This document shows, one piece after another, positions 25,464 to 32,731 of a DNA stretch of 64,000 nucleotides. Where the stretch lies: the NCBI GenBank assembly GCA_039800205.1, contig JBDLRB010000049.1, forward strand, positions 7,432-71,431, given 5' to 3'. The translations under genes were made by a program, and so were the position numbers. Origin of the DNA: SYIM01 sp039800205 (GTDB lineage: Bacteria > Pseudomonadota > Gammaproteobacteria > Burkholderiales > Burkholderiaceae_E). Below the pieces are notes generated by a model. That model was not told the DNA's origin. It worked only from the letters and a program-made list of their open reading frames with translations, and ran no database searches. The stretch's first letter is position 1, and every line of letters begins with the position of its first letter.

Positions 25464-26846
25464 CTATCCCGTCACTCGCGCGATCGACTCGCCGCAGATC
25501 AAGCCCAGCCCGAAGGATTGCGCGAGCCCGTTGCCCGGTAGATAGCCGGCGCCGCCGATCCCCGAGATGGATGCGGCCGCTCCGCCCGCGGCATAGAGGC
25601 CGGGAATCGGCTGGCCGACTGCATTCACGACTCGGCCCATCGTGTCCACCCGCAGGCCGCCCTGCGTGTGGGCCAGCGCACCGGTCACCCACGCTGCGCG
25701 CAGGGGCGCCTGCAAGGCCGGGCCGAAGCGCTTTCGGCCCATCTCCGGATCGTTGCCGGCCGCGACGTACCCGGCAAAATCGGCGAAGGTTTTCGCGAAG
25801 ACAGCGGGGTCGATATCGAACAGTCGCGCGAGCGCCTCGGGGCTGTCGGCCTCTTTGACATGACCCGCCTCGCAGGCTTCCCGATAGGGGCCCTGGCGCG
25901 AAGCGATTTCGTGAACACGCTGATCGAACACCTCGAGCGCGACGCCACCAGGTTGTGCCAGCACGAACGCGCCCAGCTCTGACGGACCGATGTCCTCTGC
26001 GATAAATCGACGGCCGGTCTTGTTGACCATGAAGGCACCGAGCGACGGGAGCGCCATCCCCAGTCGGGTCTTGCCGCCCGGGTTGACGTGGCCTTGACCC
26101 TGATAGCCCTGCATGAAGGCCACATCGGCACCCAAGTCGCGCGCCCAGACGACCGAGCAGCCATCATTGGCACCCGCCCCGATATGCATCGCACCCGCCA
26201 TGTCCGGGATGTACTGAGCCAGCAGTTCCGGGTTACTCGCGAATCCTCCTGTGGCAAGCAGGACGCTCGCTGCCCGGAAATCCCGCACTTCGCCTCCGAC
26301 TCGGGCCTGCACACCGGTCACACGCCCAGCGTCACTCAGTAAGCCCACGCCTTCGGCATCGGCAAGTAGCCGGATTCCGGGTTCGCGGCTTACAGCGTCC
26401 CGCAGCAATTGATGAAGTTCACGCCCACTTTCCTTGGGCGTCGCATGAATCCTGGGGATTGAATGCCCAGGGACCTGCAGATCGGGTAACCATTTGATCG
26501 GCAGCCCGATCTCGTCGATCAGAAAGTGAACGGCCGGCGCCGTTTGTCGCGCGATCGCATCCAGGATTGGTGGATCCACGATGCCTTCCGCCTTGGCCGT
26601 GACATCGGCTGCAAAACGCTCTGGGCTGTCGATCACCCCGGCCTCAGCCTGAAACCGGGTGCCAGCACCCGGGAACAGGCCGCCACTCACCAGCAAATTG
26701 GACGGCCCATTGAGATCGCGTTCGAGCAGCAGGACGGTGACCCCCCGGCGGGCGGCGACCAGCGCAGCAAACAGTCCGGCGGCGCCGGCGCCGACGATGA
26801 TCGAGTGGGCATTGGGATCGGAACGAGCGGGTGCTTGATGGGTCAT
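25464..26846 (-). CDS. FAD-dependent oxidoreductase (fumarate reductase/succinate dehydrogenase flavoprotein-like)
   Basis: FAD_binding_2 family protein of 460 aa. The dinucleotide fold is IIVGAGAAGLFAALVAARRG near the N-terminus with LLLERD closing it. The C-terminal FAD-contact block is IPGLYAAGGAAASISGIGGAGY. Such enzymes include fumarate reductase, tricarballylate dehydrogenase and ketosteroid dehydrogenase; the substrate cannot be set here. The start has no clear Shine-Dalgarno, and only seven bases upstream begins a copy of the ychF 3' end. This gene may once have followed ychF directly. Confidence 0.85.
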   Translation of the reverse strand: MTHQAPARSDPNAHSIIVGAGAAGLFAALVAARRGVTVLLLERDLNGPSNLLVSGGLFPGAGTRFQAEAGVIDSPERFAADVTAKAEGIVDPPILDAIARQTAPAVHFLIDEIGLPIKWLPDLQVPGHSIPRIHATPKESGRELHQLLRDAVSREPGIRLLADAEGVGLLSDAGRVTGVQARVGGEVRDFRAASVLLATGGFASNPELLAQYIPDMAGAMHIGAGANDGCSVVWARDLGADVAFMQGYQGQGHVNPGGKTRLGMALPSLGAFMVNKTGRRFIAEDIGPSELGAFVLAQPGGVALEVFDQRVHEIASRQGPYREACEAGHVKEADSPEALARLFDIDPAVFAKTFADFAGYVAAGNDPEMGRKRFGPALQAPLRAAWVTGALAHTQGGLRVDTMGRVVNAVGQPIPGLYAAGGAAASISGIGGAGYLPGNGLAQSFGLGLICGESIARVTG

Positions 26847-26853
26847 GGCGGAA

Positions 26854-26871
26854 TCAGACGTTGAACCGGAA
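26854..26871. repeat. 18-bp direct repeat, distal copy of the ychF 3' end
   Basis: TCAGACGTTGAACCGGAA, identical to 27967-27984. Read on the minus strand it is the last five codons of ychF (Phe-Arg-Phe-Asn-Val) plus the TGA stop. No ychF coding sequence precedes it here, so it is a stray copy marking the far edge of the inserted segment. Confidence 0.9.
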
Positions 26872-27133
26872 ATGGAATTGGTAAGGGTTTGTTTTTATTC
26901 ACAAACACCCGCCTCGGTGTCGAGACATGGATTATCCCATCGAAGCGTCGCTCACACCAGGCAGAGCGCCTCGCCCACAGTCTTTCGCCGGCGGGTGCGA
27001 ATACCGCGGATCCCAACACAGAATCCGGAGTTCGTTGTAGACATGAAGGCTTTGCACTAGGCTGGACGGGATCCGCCGCTCGCAGGCTCGGACGGTGCGG
27101 CGCTTCCTGCTCGTGCGCGCCAAGGTGGGACGC
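26872..27133. other. Non-coding leader of the islet
   Basis: These 262 bases between the distal repeat and the HEPN gene hold no convincing gene. An A+T-rich patch near the edge (26881-26910) contains an inverted repeat GTTTGT/ACAAAC with an 8-base loop (26887-26906). The rest is of host-like composition and may contain the promoter of the toxin-antitoxin pair, but I see no strong -35/-10 match. Confidence 0.5.
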
Positions 27134-27571
27134 ATGAAATCCCGTTGCGGAACGACAATGGCCGAAGACAAGATCGACCTGGGCCCACTTGAACGAGCGA
27201 TCGATCGCTTGAGCGAAGGCTGGGATCGTTATCTGCGGGACACAAGTGACACACAAATCAGAGATGGACTGATTCAACGGTTTGGATTCACCTATGAAAT
27301 CAGCCACAAGATACTCAAGCGTTACCTGGAATCCGTTTCGGCGAACCCGGCAGTCTTTGACGAAATGAGTTTTCAGGATTTGATCCGGTCAGGCAATGAA
27401 CAAAACCTGCTCCTGGGCGAATGGCGTGAATGGAGGCGCTACCGTGAGCTGCGATCCAAGACCAGTCACACCTATGATGAAACCACTGCGTTGGACGTCG
27501 TGGGCGGCATTGCGCCATTTCTCGCAGAGGCGCGCGCTCTGCGTGACCAACTCAAGGCGCGACTGGCATGA
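27134..27571 (+). CDS. HEPN-domain protein (HI0074/HepT-like), nucleotidyltransferase substrate-binding partner
   Basis: Helical protein of 145 aa of the HI0074 family. The block GLIQRFGFTYEISHKILKRYLE matches the family core, and RSKTSHTY carries the RX4HXY motif of HEPN RNases such as HepT, including the tyrosine that MNT partners can modify. I chose ATG 27134 because AAGG lies eight bases before it; ATG 27158 would give 137 aa and is also possible. Its stop overlaps the start of the nucleotidyltransferase gene. The likely role is the toxin or RNase half of a toxin-antitoxin pair. G+C is much lower than neighbours. Confidence 0.85.
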   Translation: MKSRCGTTMAEDKIDLGPLERAIDRLSEGWDRYLRDTSDTQIRDGLIQRFGFTYEISHKILKRYLESVSANPAVFDEMSFQDLIRSGNEQNLLLGEWREWRRYRELRSKTSHTYDETTALDVVGGIAPFLAEARALRDQLKARLA

Positions 27572-27897
27572 AGCGGAACATACCGCCGATCGAAATCGAG
27601 CCCGAGCACTGGGTCATCGTGCACGACACATTGCAAAAATATGTGCCGCAGTATGAGGTGTGGGCCTTTGGCTCCCGCGCGCGCGGCCAGGCCAAAAAAT
27701 TTTCAGACCTGGATTTGGCGATCATGACGGACCGGCCGCTCACGCTGGATGTCAGTGCGGGTCTGCGTGACGAGTTCTCCGAATCCGATCTGCCGTGGAA
27801 GGTGGATACCGTCGATTGGGCGTGTACCAGCGAGTCGTTCAGGGCGATCATCGAACGAGACAAGGTGGTGGTCAAGCGTTCGGGGGCGCTCGCCTGA
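27568..27897 (+). CDS. MNT-type minimal nucleotidyltransferase (HI0073/MntA-like), probable antitoxin
   Basis: Protein of 109 aa with the DNA-polymerase-beta fold. The motif is GSRARG (G35-S36), then DLD (D47, D49), with a third acidic residue likely D80 in WKVDTVDW. All three carboxylates appear present, so it could be an active AMP-transferase, as MntA is toward HepT. The ATG overlaps the HEPN gene stop (ATGA), meaning coupled translation. It is the last gene before ychF, which runs toward it on the other strand. A host DNA-repair role is unlikely at this size. Confidence 0.88.
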   Translation: MKRNIPPIEIEPEHWVIVHDTLQKYVPQYEVWAFGSRARGQAKKFSDLDLAIMTDRPLTLDVSAGLRDEFSESDLPWKVDTVDWACTSESFRAIIERDKVVVKRSGALA

Positions 27898-27966
27898 CGC
27901 GGTGACGACAGACCCTCGGGGGGCGCGGGGCGCACGGCTTCAGCCCCGTGTCGGTACCCCCGACCG

Positions 27967-27984
27967 TCAGACGTTGAACCGGAA
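27967..27984. repeat. 18-bp direct repeat, copy forming the 3' end of ychF
   Basis: TCAGACGTTGAACCGGAA. On the minus strand it encodes the highly conserved YchF C-terminus FRFNV and the stop. It is identical to 26854-26871. Three further bases match with one mismatch (A or G, then TG). This is the ychF-proximal edge of the candidate islet. Confidence 0.9.
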
Positions 27985-29061
27985 GTGCATCACGTCGCCA
28001 TCCTTGAGGACATAGTCCTTGCCCTCCAGCCGCATCTTGCCCTTTTCCTTGGCGCCCGTTTCGCCCTTGCACGCGACGTAATCGTCAAACGCGATGGTCT
28101 CGGCCCGGATGAAGCCGCGTTCGAAATCCGTATGGATCACACCGGCCGCCTGCGGGGCGGTGGCGCCAACGCGAACGGTCCAGGCGCGCACTTCTTTCTC
28201 GCCCGCCGTGAAATAGGTCTGCAAGCCAAGCAGCTTGAAGGCCGCGCGGATCACCCGATTGAGCCCGGGCTCGCTCATGCCCATGTCGTCCAGGAAGACT
28301 TGCTTGTCCGCGTCATCCATATCTGCAATTTCGGCTTCGATCGCCGCGCAGACCGGCACGACGATCGAGCCCTCGCGCGCCGCCAGCGCACGCACGGCCT
28401 CAAGGTGTGGATTGTTTTCGAACCCATCATCGCGCACGTTGGCGACATACATCGCGGGCTTTGCGGTGATCAGGCACAGCGGACGAATGAGGGCCTTTTC
28501 CTCTTCATAGAGGTCCAGCGAGCGGACGGGTCGTGCCTCATTGAGCACGGCCATACACTTCTCAAGCACGGGTACCAGGCGCTGGGCGTCCTTGTCGCCG
28601 CCGGCGCGCGCGACCTTGGAATAGCGGACCAGTGCCTTGTCGACCGTTACGAGATCCGCGAGCGCGAGCTCGGTATTGATGATCTCGATATCCGACAAGG
28701 GATCGACCCGACCGCTGACGTGCACTACATTGCCATCTTCGAAACAACGCACGACATGTGCGATCGCGTCGGTTTCCCGAATATTGGCGAGAAACTGGTT
28801 GCCCAGGCCTTCTCCCTTGGACGCGCCCGCAACCAGTCCAGCGATATCAACGAATTCAACGGTCGCGGACAATACCTTTTGCGGTTTGACGATATCGGCC
28901 AGGGCCTGCAGCCGCGGATCGGGGACCTCGACAATGCCGACGTTGGGCTCGATCGTGCAAAAGGGATAGTTCTCGGCCGCAATCCCCGCCTTGGTCAGCG
29001 CATTGAACAGAGTGGACTTACCGACGTTGGGCAGCCCAACGATACCGACCTGGAGGCTCAT
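27967..29061 (-). CDS. ychF: Redox-regulated ATPase YchF (Obg family)
   Basis: Protein of 364 aa, a universally conserved Obg-like P-loop ATPase that binds ribosomes and acts in stress responses. G1 is GLPNVGKSTLFNAL and the switch region ENYPFCTIEPNVG follows. DIAGLVAGASKGEGLGNQFL is the G3 region. A TGS domain closes the protein with DGDVMHFRFNV. The frame is intact in spite of the insertion beside it, because the inserted repeat restores the exact end. A predicted promoter lies 33 bases upstream of the start. Confidence 0.97.
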   Translation of the reverse strand: MSLQVGIVGLPNVGKSTLFNALTKAGIAAENYPFCTIEPNVGIVEVPDPRLQALADIVKPQKVLSATVEFVDIAGLVAGASKGEGLGNQFLANIRETDAIAHVVRCFEDGNVVHVSGRVDPLSDIEIINTELALADLVTVDKALVRYSKVARAGGDKDAQRLVPVLEKCMAVLNEARPVRSLDLYEEEKALIRPLCLITAKPAMYVANVRDDGFENNPHLEAVRALAAREGSIVVPVCAAIEAEIADMDDADKQVFLDDMGMSEPGLNRVIRAAFKLLGLQTYFTAGEKEVRAWTVRVGATAPQAAGVIHTDFERGFIRAETIAFDDYVACKGETGAKEKGKMRLEGKDYVLKDGDVMHFRFNV

Positions 29062-29093
29062 TTGACGTCCTTGCTGGGAAACGGAGGAGCGTC

Positions 29094-29122
29094 AACATAG
29101 CGGGCCCGGGCGAGCGGGTCAA
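29094..29122 (-). promoter_or_regulatory. Predicted sigma-70 promoter of ychF
   Basis: On the minus strand, -35 TTGACC (29117-29122), a 17-base spacer, and -10 TATGTT (29094-29099): five and four matches to consensus. A Shine-Dalgarno AAGGA follows near the ychF ATG. Confidence 0.5.
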
Positions 29123-29163
29123 ACGGAGACGCGTTCCCGGCCGGTGCTGTTAAGCTGTCGACT

Positions 29164-30102
29164 ATGGCTGCGTCGCTGGATGGCAAATTGGTCGTCGCGA
29201 TTTCTTCGCGCGCGGTGTTTGATTTCGAAGAAGAAAATCGCGTCTTCGAGGGCGGCGATGCGCAGACCTACATGGCGATCCAGCGCACCCGTCTCGAAGC
29301 TCCCGCCCCGCCGGGCGTCGCTCATGCGCTGGTCAAGAAATTACTGACCTTCGATCCGCCGGACTGTCCGCCGCAGGACCGCCGGGTCGAAGTGGTGGTC
29401 CTCTCGCGTAACGATCCGGTCAGCGGGCTGCGGGTCTTTCGCTCGGCCCGTCACCAGGGGCTGCGGCTCGAACGCGGCGTGTTCACCAGTGGTCGCACGC
29501 CCTGGCCGTATCTCAGCCCGCTGAAGGCCAACCTGTTTCTGTCTGTCAATACCGACGATGTACGGGCCGCGCTCGCTGCGGGGTTTCCGGCGGCGCGCGT
29601 CTACCCCGAGTCCGTCAAGGCTTCGGAGTCGCATCCCGAAGAAATCCGGATTGCCTTCGACGGCGATGCGGTGCTTTTTTCCGACGAATCCGAGCGGGTC
29701 TTTCAGGCGAACGGCCTGGCCGCATTTCAACGTCATGAGGCCGATCGGGCCGAACACCCGTTGCCGCCCGGCCCCTTCAAGCCCCTGCTCGAATCCCTCC
29801 ACCGTCTGCAGGCCCGCGCGAGCGGGCCAGGGGCCATGCGAATTCGAACCGCCCTGGTCACGGCACGCAGCGCGCCCGCCCACGAGCGGGCGATCCGAAC
29901 GCTGATGGCCTGGGGCGTGGGCGTGGACGAAGCGATGTTCCTGGGGGGCTTGGGCAAAGGCCCTTTTCTTGCGCAGTTCGAGCCCGATTTCTTTTTTGAT
30001 GACCAGACCGGCCATGTGCAATCGGCGGCCCAATTCGGGCCGGCGGGTCATGTGCCGGCTGGGGTGGCCAACGAAGTTCCGACCGCGGGTGGCTCGGCGT
30101 AA
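29164..30102 (+). CDS. Cytosolic 5'-nucleotidase, cN-I type
   Basis: Protein of 312 aa of the 5'-nucleotidase family related to animal cN-I, which dephosphorylates AMP and other nucleoside monophosphates. Visible blocks are KLVVAISSRAVFDFEEENRVF at the start, RVEVVVLSRNDPVSGLRVF, FTSGRTPWPYL, RIAFDGDAVLFSDESERVF (the Asp motif) and FFFDDQTGH near the end. It lies on the opposite strand between pth and ychF, two genes that are often neighbours. The two converging and diverging neighbours are housekeeping genes, so it probably has its own promoter. Confidence 0.88.
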   Translation: MAASLDGKLVVAISSRAVFDFEEENRVFEGGDAQTYMAIQRTRLEAPAPPGVAHALVKKLLTFDPPDCPPQDRRVEVVVLSRNDPVSGLRVFRSARHQGLRLERGVFTSGRTPWPYLSPLKANLFLSVNTDDVRAALAAGFPAARVYPESVKASESHPEEIRIAFDGDAVLFSDESERVFQANGLAAFQRHEADRAEHPLPPGPFKPLLESLHRLQARASGPGAMRIRTALVTARSAPAHERAIRTLMAWGVGVDEAMFLGGLGKGPFLAQFEPDFFFDDQTGHVQSAAQFGPAGHVPAGVANEVPTAGGSA

Positions 30103-30191
30103 CGCTGTCTGGTTCGCGTCAAGGGCGCGCGAGTCCGCCAGGCGGTGTGCCCGAGCGGGGACGGCCGATGGTCAGGAGCTCAGGCAGAGCG

Positions 30192-30782
30192 TCAGGCGCC
30201 CGTATGCAGTCGATGCATCGCCTGCTCGGTTCGACCGGCGACCATGTCATCGATGATTGCGATCGATCGGTCGATCGCTTCGTCGATCGCAGCCCGCTCT
30301 TCGCGGCTGGGCCGATGCAGTACAAAATCGATCACGGCCTGTTCGAGCAACAGCGTACGCGGGTGACCAATGCCCAGCCGTATTCGCCAGAAGCTTGCAG
30401 AGCCCAGCCGTGCCTGGATGTCTTTCAGACCGTTATGGCCGGCCGGGCTGCCGCCCAGCTTGGCCTTGACGGTGCCCGGCATCAGATCCAGCTCATCGTG
30501 AACAATCAGAATCGATTCGGGCGGTATGCGATAAAAGCCCGCAAGCGCTGCGACGGCCTGACCCGAGCGATTCATGAAGGTTGAGGGCTTCAGCAGCCAG
30601 ACGGACTCACCGCCGATCAACACGCGGGCGGTCGCGCCGGAGAATTTGGCTTGCTGAGTGAAGGACGCCGAGCCGCGCGCGGCGAGCCGATCGACGAACC
30701 AGAAGCCCGCGTTGTGGCGGGTTTCGTCGTACTGAGGCCCGATGTTGCCCAGGCCTGCAATCAGGCGAATCCCGAGGCTCAC
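30192..30782 (-). CDS. pth: Peptidyl-tRNA hydrolase
   Basis: Protein of 196 aa that frees tRNA from stalled peptidyl-tRNA. The family signature GLGNIGPQYDETRHNAGF holds catalytic H23; STFMNRSGQAV and IVHDELDLMPG follow, with GGSPAGHNGLKDI and the RIRLGIGHP segment. It lies downstream of rplY and prs in the order usual for Burkholderiales. The C-terminus is helical and of normal length. Confidence 0.95.
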   Translation of the reverse strand: MSLGIRLIAGLGNIGPQYDETRHNAGFWFVDRLAARGSASFTQQAKFSGATARVLIGGESVWLLKPSTFMNRSGQAVAALAGFYRIPPESILIVHDELDLMPGTVKAKLGGSPAGHNGLKDIQARLGSASFWRIRLGIGHPRTLLLEQAVIDFVLHRPSREERAAIDEAIDRSIAIIDDMVAGRTEQAMHRLHTGA

Positions 30783-30860
30783 AGTCAGTTCGTCTTTCGG
30801 GGTGAGTCAGCGACCTGGGGCTGGGAGCGCCTGATCACGGCGGCCCCAGCCCGGGGCGGA

Positions 30861-31484
30861 TTACTTCTTGCCGCCTTTTCCACCCTTGGCCGCAGGGGCC
30901 GCTGCGGCGGCAGGAGCTTCTTCGGCCGCCTGGACCGTGACGGTCACCAGTACCGGGTTTTCACGACCCCGCAAGACGGGCGAGACGCCAGCCGGGAATG
31001 CGATGTCGCGAATATGCAGGGGCTTGCCGGCTTCGAGGCTGGACAGGTCGACCGCGATGAAGCTGGGTAGATCCTTGGGCAGGCAGGTGATGTCGATCTC
31101 GGTCACCACATGGCTGACCGTACCCCCGGATTGCTTGACCGCAGGCGAGTTTTCCTGACCGCTGAAATGCAGTGGCACCCGCATGTGAATGGGCTCGTCG
31201 GCCGAGACCCGTTGAAAATCGATGTGCATGACAAGGGGTTTGTACGGATGCCACTGAACATCACGCAACAAGACCTGCTCGGGCTGGCCATCGAGCTCCA
31301 TGTCGAGCACGGACGAGTGAAATCCCTCGACGCGCAGGGCGTGGTAGAGCGGGTTGTGGTCCAGCGAAATCGGGGTCGGCGCCGACTTGCCGCCGTAGAT
31401 GATTCCGGGGACCTTCTGGTCTCGGCGCAGTCGGCGGCTCGCACCCGATCCTTGCGCCTGTCTGGTTTGGGCAACGACTTTCAT
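30861..31484 (-). CDS. rplY: 50S ribosomal protein L25, general stress protein Ctc form
   Basis: Protein of 207 aa that binds 5S rRNA. The N-terminal L25 domain has RRDQKVPGIIYGG, and the C-terminal TL5-type domain ends in an Ala/Gly/Lys-rich tail. The two-domain length marks the Ctc form rather than the short gammaproteobacterial L25. The start has AAAGGAG in front. A small hairpin in its leader (GAAGGC/GCCTTC, 31502-31518) sits just before the ribosome-binding site. A 7-bp GC-rich inverted repeat without a T tract follows the gene (30815-30849). Confidence 0.95.
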   Translation of the reverse strand: MKVVAQTRQAQGSGASRRLRRDQKVPGIIYGGKSAPTPISLDHNPLYHALRVEGFHSSVLDMELDGQPEQVLLRDVQWHPYKPLVMHIDFQRVSADEPIHMRVPLHFSGQENSPAVKQSGGTVSHVVTEIDITCLPKDLPSFIAVDLSSLEAGKPLHIRDIAFPAGVSPVLRGRENPVLVTVTVQAAEEAPAAAAAPAAKGGKGGKK

Positions 31485-31555
31485 CGCGCACTCCTTTCGT
31501 TGAAGGCGTTGTGCCTTCGTGATCCCAGCGTCCGCGACCAGACAACCGGGCGTTG

Positions 31556-31588
31556 AAAAAGCCCGATCAGTCCGAAGCCTGACGGGCT
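31556..31588 (-). terminator. Rho-independent terminator of prs
   Basis: On the minus strand, AGCCCG-TCAG pairs with CTGA-(T)-CGGGCT (31579-31588 with 31560-31570, one bulged base) around an 8-base loop, followed by TTTTT (31556-31560). It lies in the 120-base gap between prs and rplY. It may only partly stop transcription, since rplY follows. Confidence 0.82.
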
Positions 31589-31604
31589 GCCTGAATACAG
31601 GGAA

Positions 31605-32564
31605 TCAGTCGACGAACAGCGACGACACCGAGTCGGCGCGATTGATTCGCAGAATGGTTTCCGCAAAGAGCTGCGCGCAGGACAGGACGCGAATCTTGCC
31701 GCACGCCGCAGCCGCGGGCGACAGCGGAATGGTGTCAACGACAATGAGTTCGTCGATGGCCGGCCCGGCGACCCGCTCGACCGCGGAACCCGACAGGACA
31801 GGGTGCGTACAGTAGGCGAGTACCCGCCGCGCGCCCCGATCCTTCAGCGCAGCCGCTGCCTTGACCAGGGTATTGGCCGTATCGACGATGTCGTCCATGA
31901 TCACGCAGGTTCGACCCGAGACATCGCCGATGATGTTCATGACCTCGGCAACATTGGCCTTCGGGCGACGCTTGTCGATGATCGCGAGATCACAGTCGAG
32001 ACGCTTGGCGAGTGCCCGCGCACGCACCACCCCACCGACATCGGGCGAGACGACGATCAGGTCGTCGTAGGGCGCCTTGTGCAGATCGGCAAGGAGCAGG
32101 GGCGCCGCGTAGATGTTGTCGACCGGGATGTCGAAGAAGCCCTGGATCTGATCGGCGTGCAAATCCATGGTGAGCACACGATCGACCCCAGCCGTCTGCA
32201 GCATATTGGCGACCACCTTGGCGCTGATGGCCACGCGTGTGGACCGAACCCGCCGATCCTGACGCGCGTATCCGAAATACGGCAGCGCAGCGGTAATTCG
32301 ACCCGCCGACGCGCGCTTCAGGGCATCGACCATGATCATGACTTCCATCAGGTTGTCATTGGTCGGCGAGCAGGTGGATTGGACGACGAAAACGTCTTTT
32401 CCCCGGACGTTTTCGAGAATTTCCACCATGACCTCGCCGTCAGAAAACTGGCCGACTGTCGCGCGGCCCAGCGAGATGTGCAGATGGTGGGCGATGTCCG
32501 TCGCCAAGCGGGGATTGGCATTGCCCGTGAAGACCATCAGGCCTTCCGGCGAAAGCGACTCCAT
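31605..32564 (-). CDS. prs: Ribose-phosphate pyrophosphokinase
   Basis: Protein of 319 aa that makes PRPP from ribose 5-phosphate and ATP for nucleotide, histidine and tryptophan synthesis. It begins near LMVFTGNANPRLA. The ATP/Mg region DLHADQIQGFFDIPVDNIYA, the VSPDVGGVVRARALAKRL block, the flexible loop IDKRRPKANVAEVMNIIGDV and the PRPP loop VIMDDIVDTANTLVKAA are all present. I chose the ATG at 32564, which gives the family length; in-frame ATGs at 32588 and 32621 would extend it. Confidence 0.96.
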   Translation of the reverse strand: MESLSPEGLMVFTGNANPRLATDIAHHLHISLGRATVGQFSDGEVMVEILENVRGKDVFVVQSTCSPTNDNLMEVMIMVDALKRASAGRITAALPYFGYARQDRRVRSTRVAISAKVVANMLQTAGVDRVLTMDLHADQIQGFFDIPVDNIYAAPLLLADLHKAPYDDLIVVSPDVGGVVRARALAKRLDCDLAIIDKRRPKANVAEVMNIIGDVSGRTCVIMDDIVDTANTLVKAAAALKDRGARRVLAYCTHPVLSGSAVERVAGPAIDELIVVDTIPLSPAAAACGKIRVLSCAQLFAETILRINRADSVSSLFVD

Positions 32565-32642
32565 GGATCGACGCGGTCCCGGCAGCATGTCAGCGCTCGC
32601 AGCAGTCAGAGTGTGCGCCAAAGAGGCGAAATACGGGTGGTT

Positions 32643-32719
32643 TGGCTGGGGAGGTAGGATTCGAACCCACGCATGCCGGAATCAAAATCCGGTGCCTTGA
32701 CCAACTTGGCGACTCCCCA
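32643..32719 (-). tRNA. tRNA-Gln (anticodon TTG)
   Basis: 77 bases including an encoded CCA. Acceptor stem TGGGGAG/CTCCCCA, discriminator G, D arm with GTTGGTCAAGG, anticodon stem-loop CCGGA-TTTTGAT-TCCGG giving anticodon TTG, and T arm GGTTCGAATCC. It starts only 12 bases after the ispE stop and lies before prs, so it may be processed from a longer message. Confidence 0.97.
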
Positions 32720-32731
32720 AACGTATCTCGA

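Larger units (their letters stand above)
26854..27984. mobile_element. Candidate genomic islet: HEPN/MNT toxin-antitoxin pair between direct repeats at the ychF 3' end
   Basis: A 1.1-kb segment bounded by two exact 18-bp direct repeats, one being the 3' end of ychF. That is the footprint left when an element integrates site-specifically into a gene end and restores it. The insert holds only a two-gene HEPN/MNT pair and about 260 bases of leader. Counted G+C for 27241-27480 is 49 %, against 65 % (28021-28080) and 70 % (25501-25560) in flanking host genes. There is no integrase or transposase gene inside, so movement would need enzymes in trans, or the element is a deleted remnant. Confidence 0.65.

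Noticed and set aside
26845..27060. A 71-codon frame starting inside the distal repeat
   Set aside because: It overlaps the flavoprotein start, its product is low-complexity and basic with no known family, and no ribosome site precedes it.
27893..27970. Imperfect inverted repeat CTGACG/CGTCAG and TCGGGGG/CCCCCGA between the MNT gene and ychF
   Set aside because: The arms have very unequal spacing and no T tract, so I cannot call a terminator or a recombination site.
26861..27980. Integron cassette, since GTTGAAC in both repeats fits the GTTRRRY core
   Set aside because: No partner RYYYAAC site and no typical attC fold were found before 27974, and the repeat is exactly the ychF coding end, which better fits integration at a gene end.
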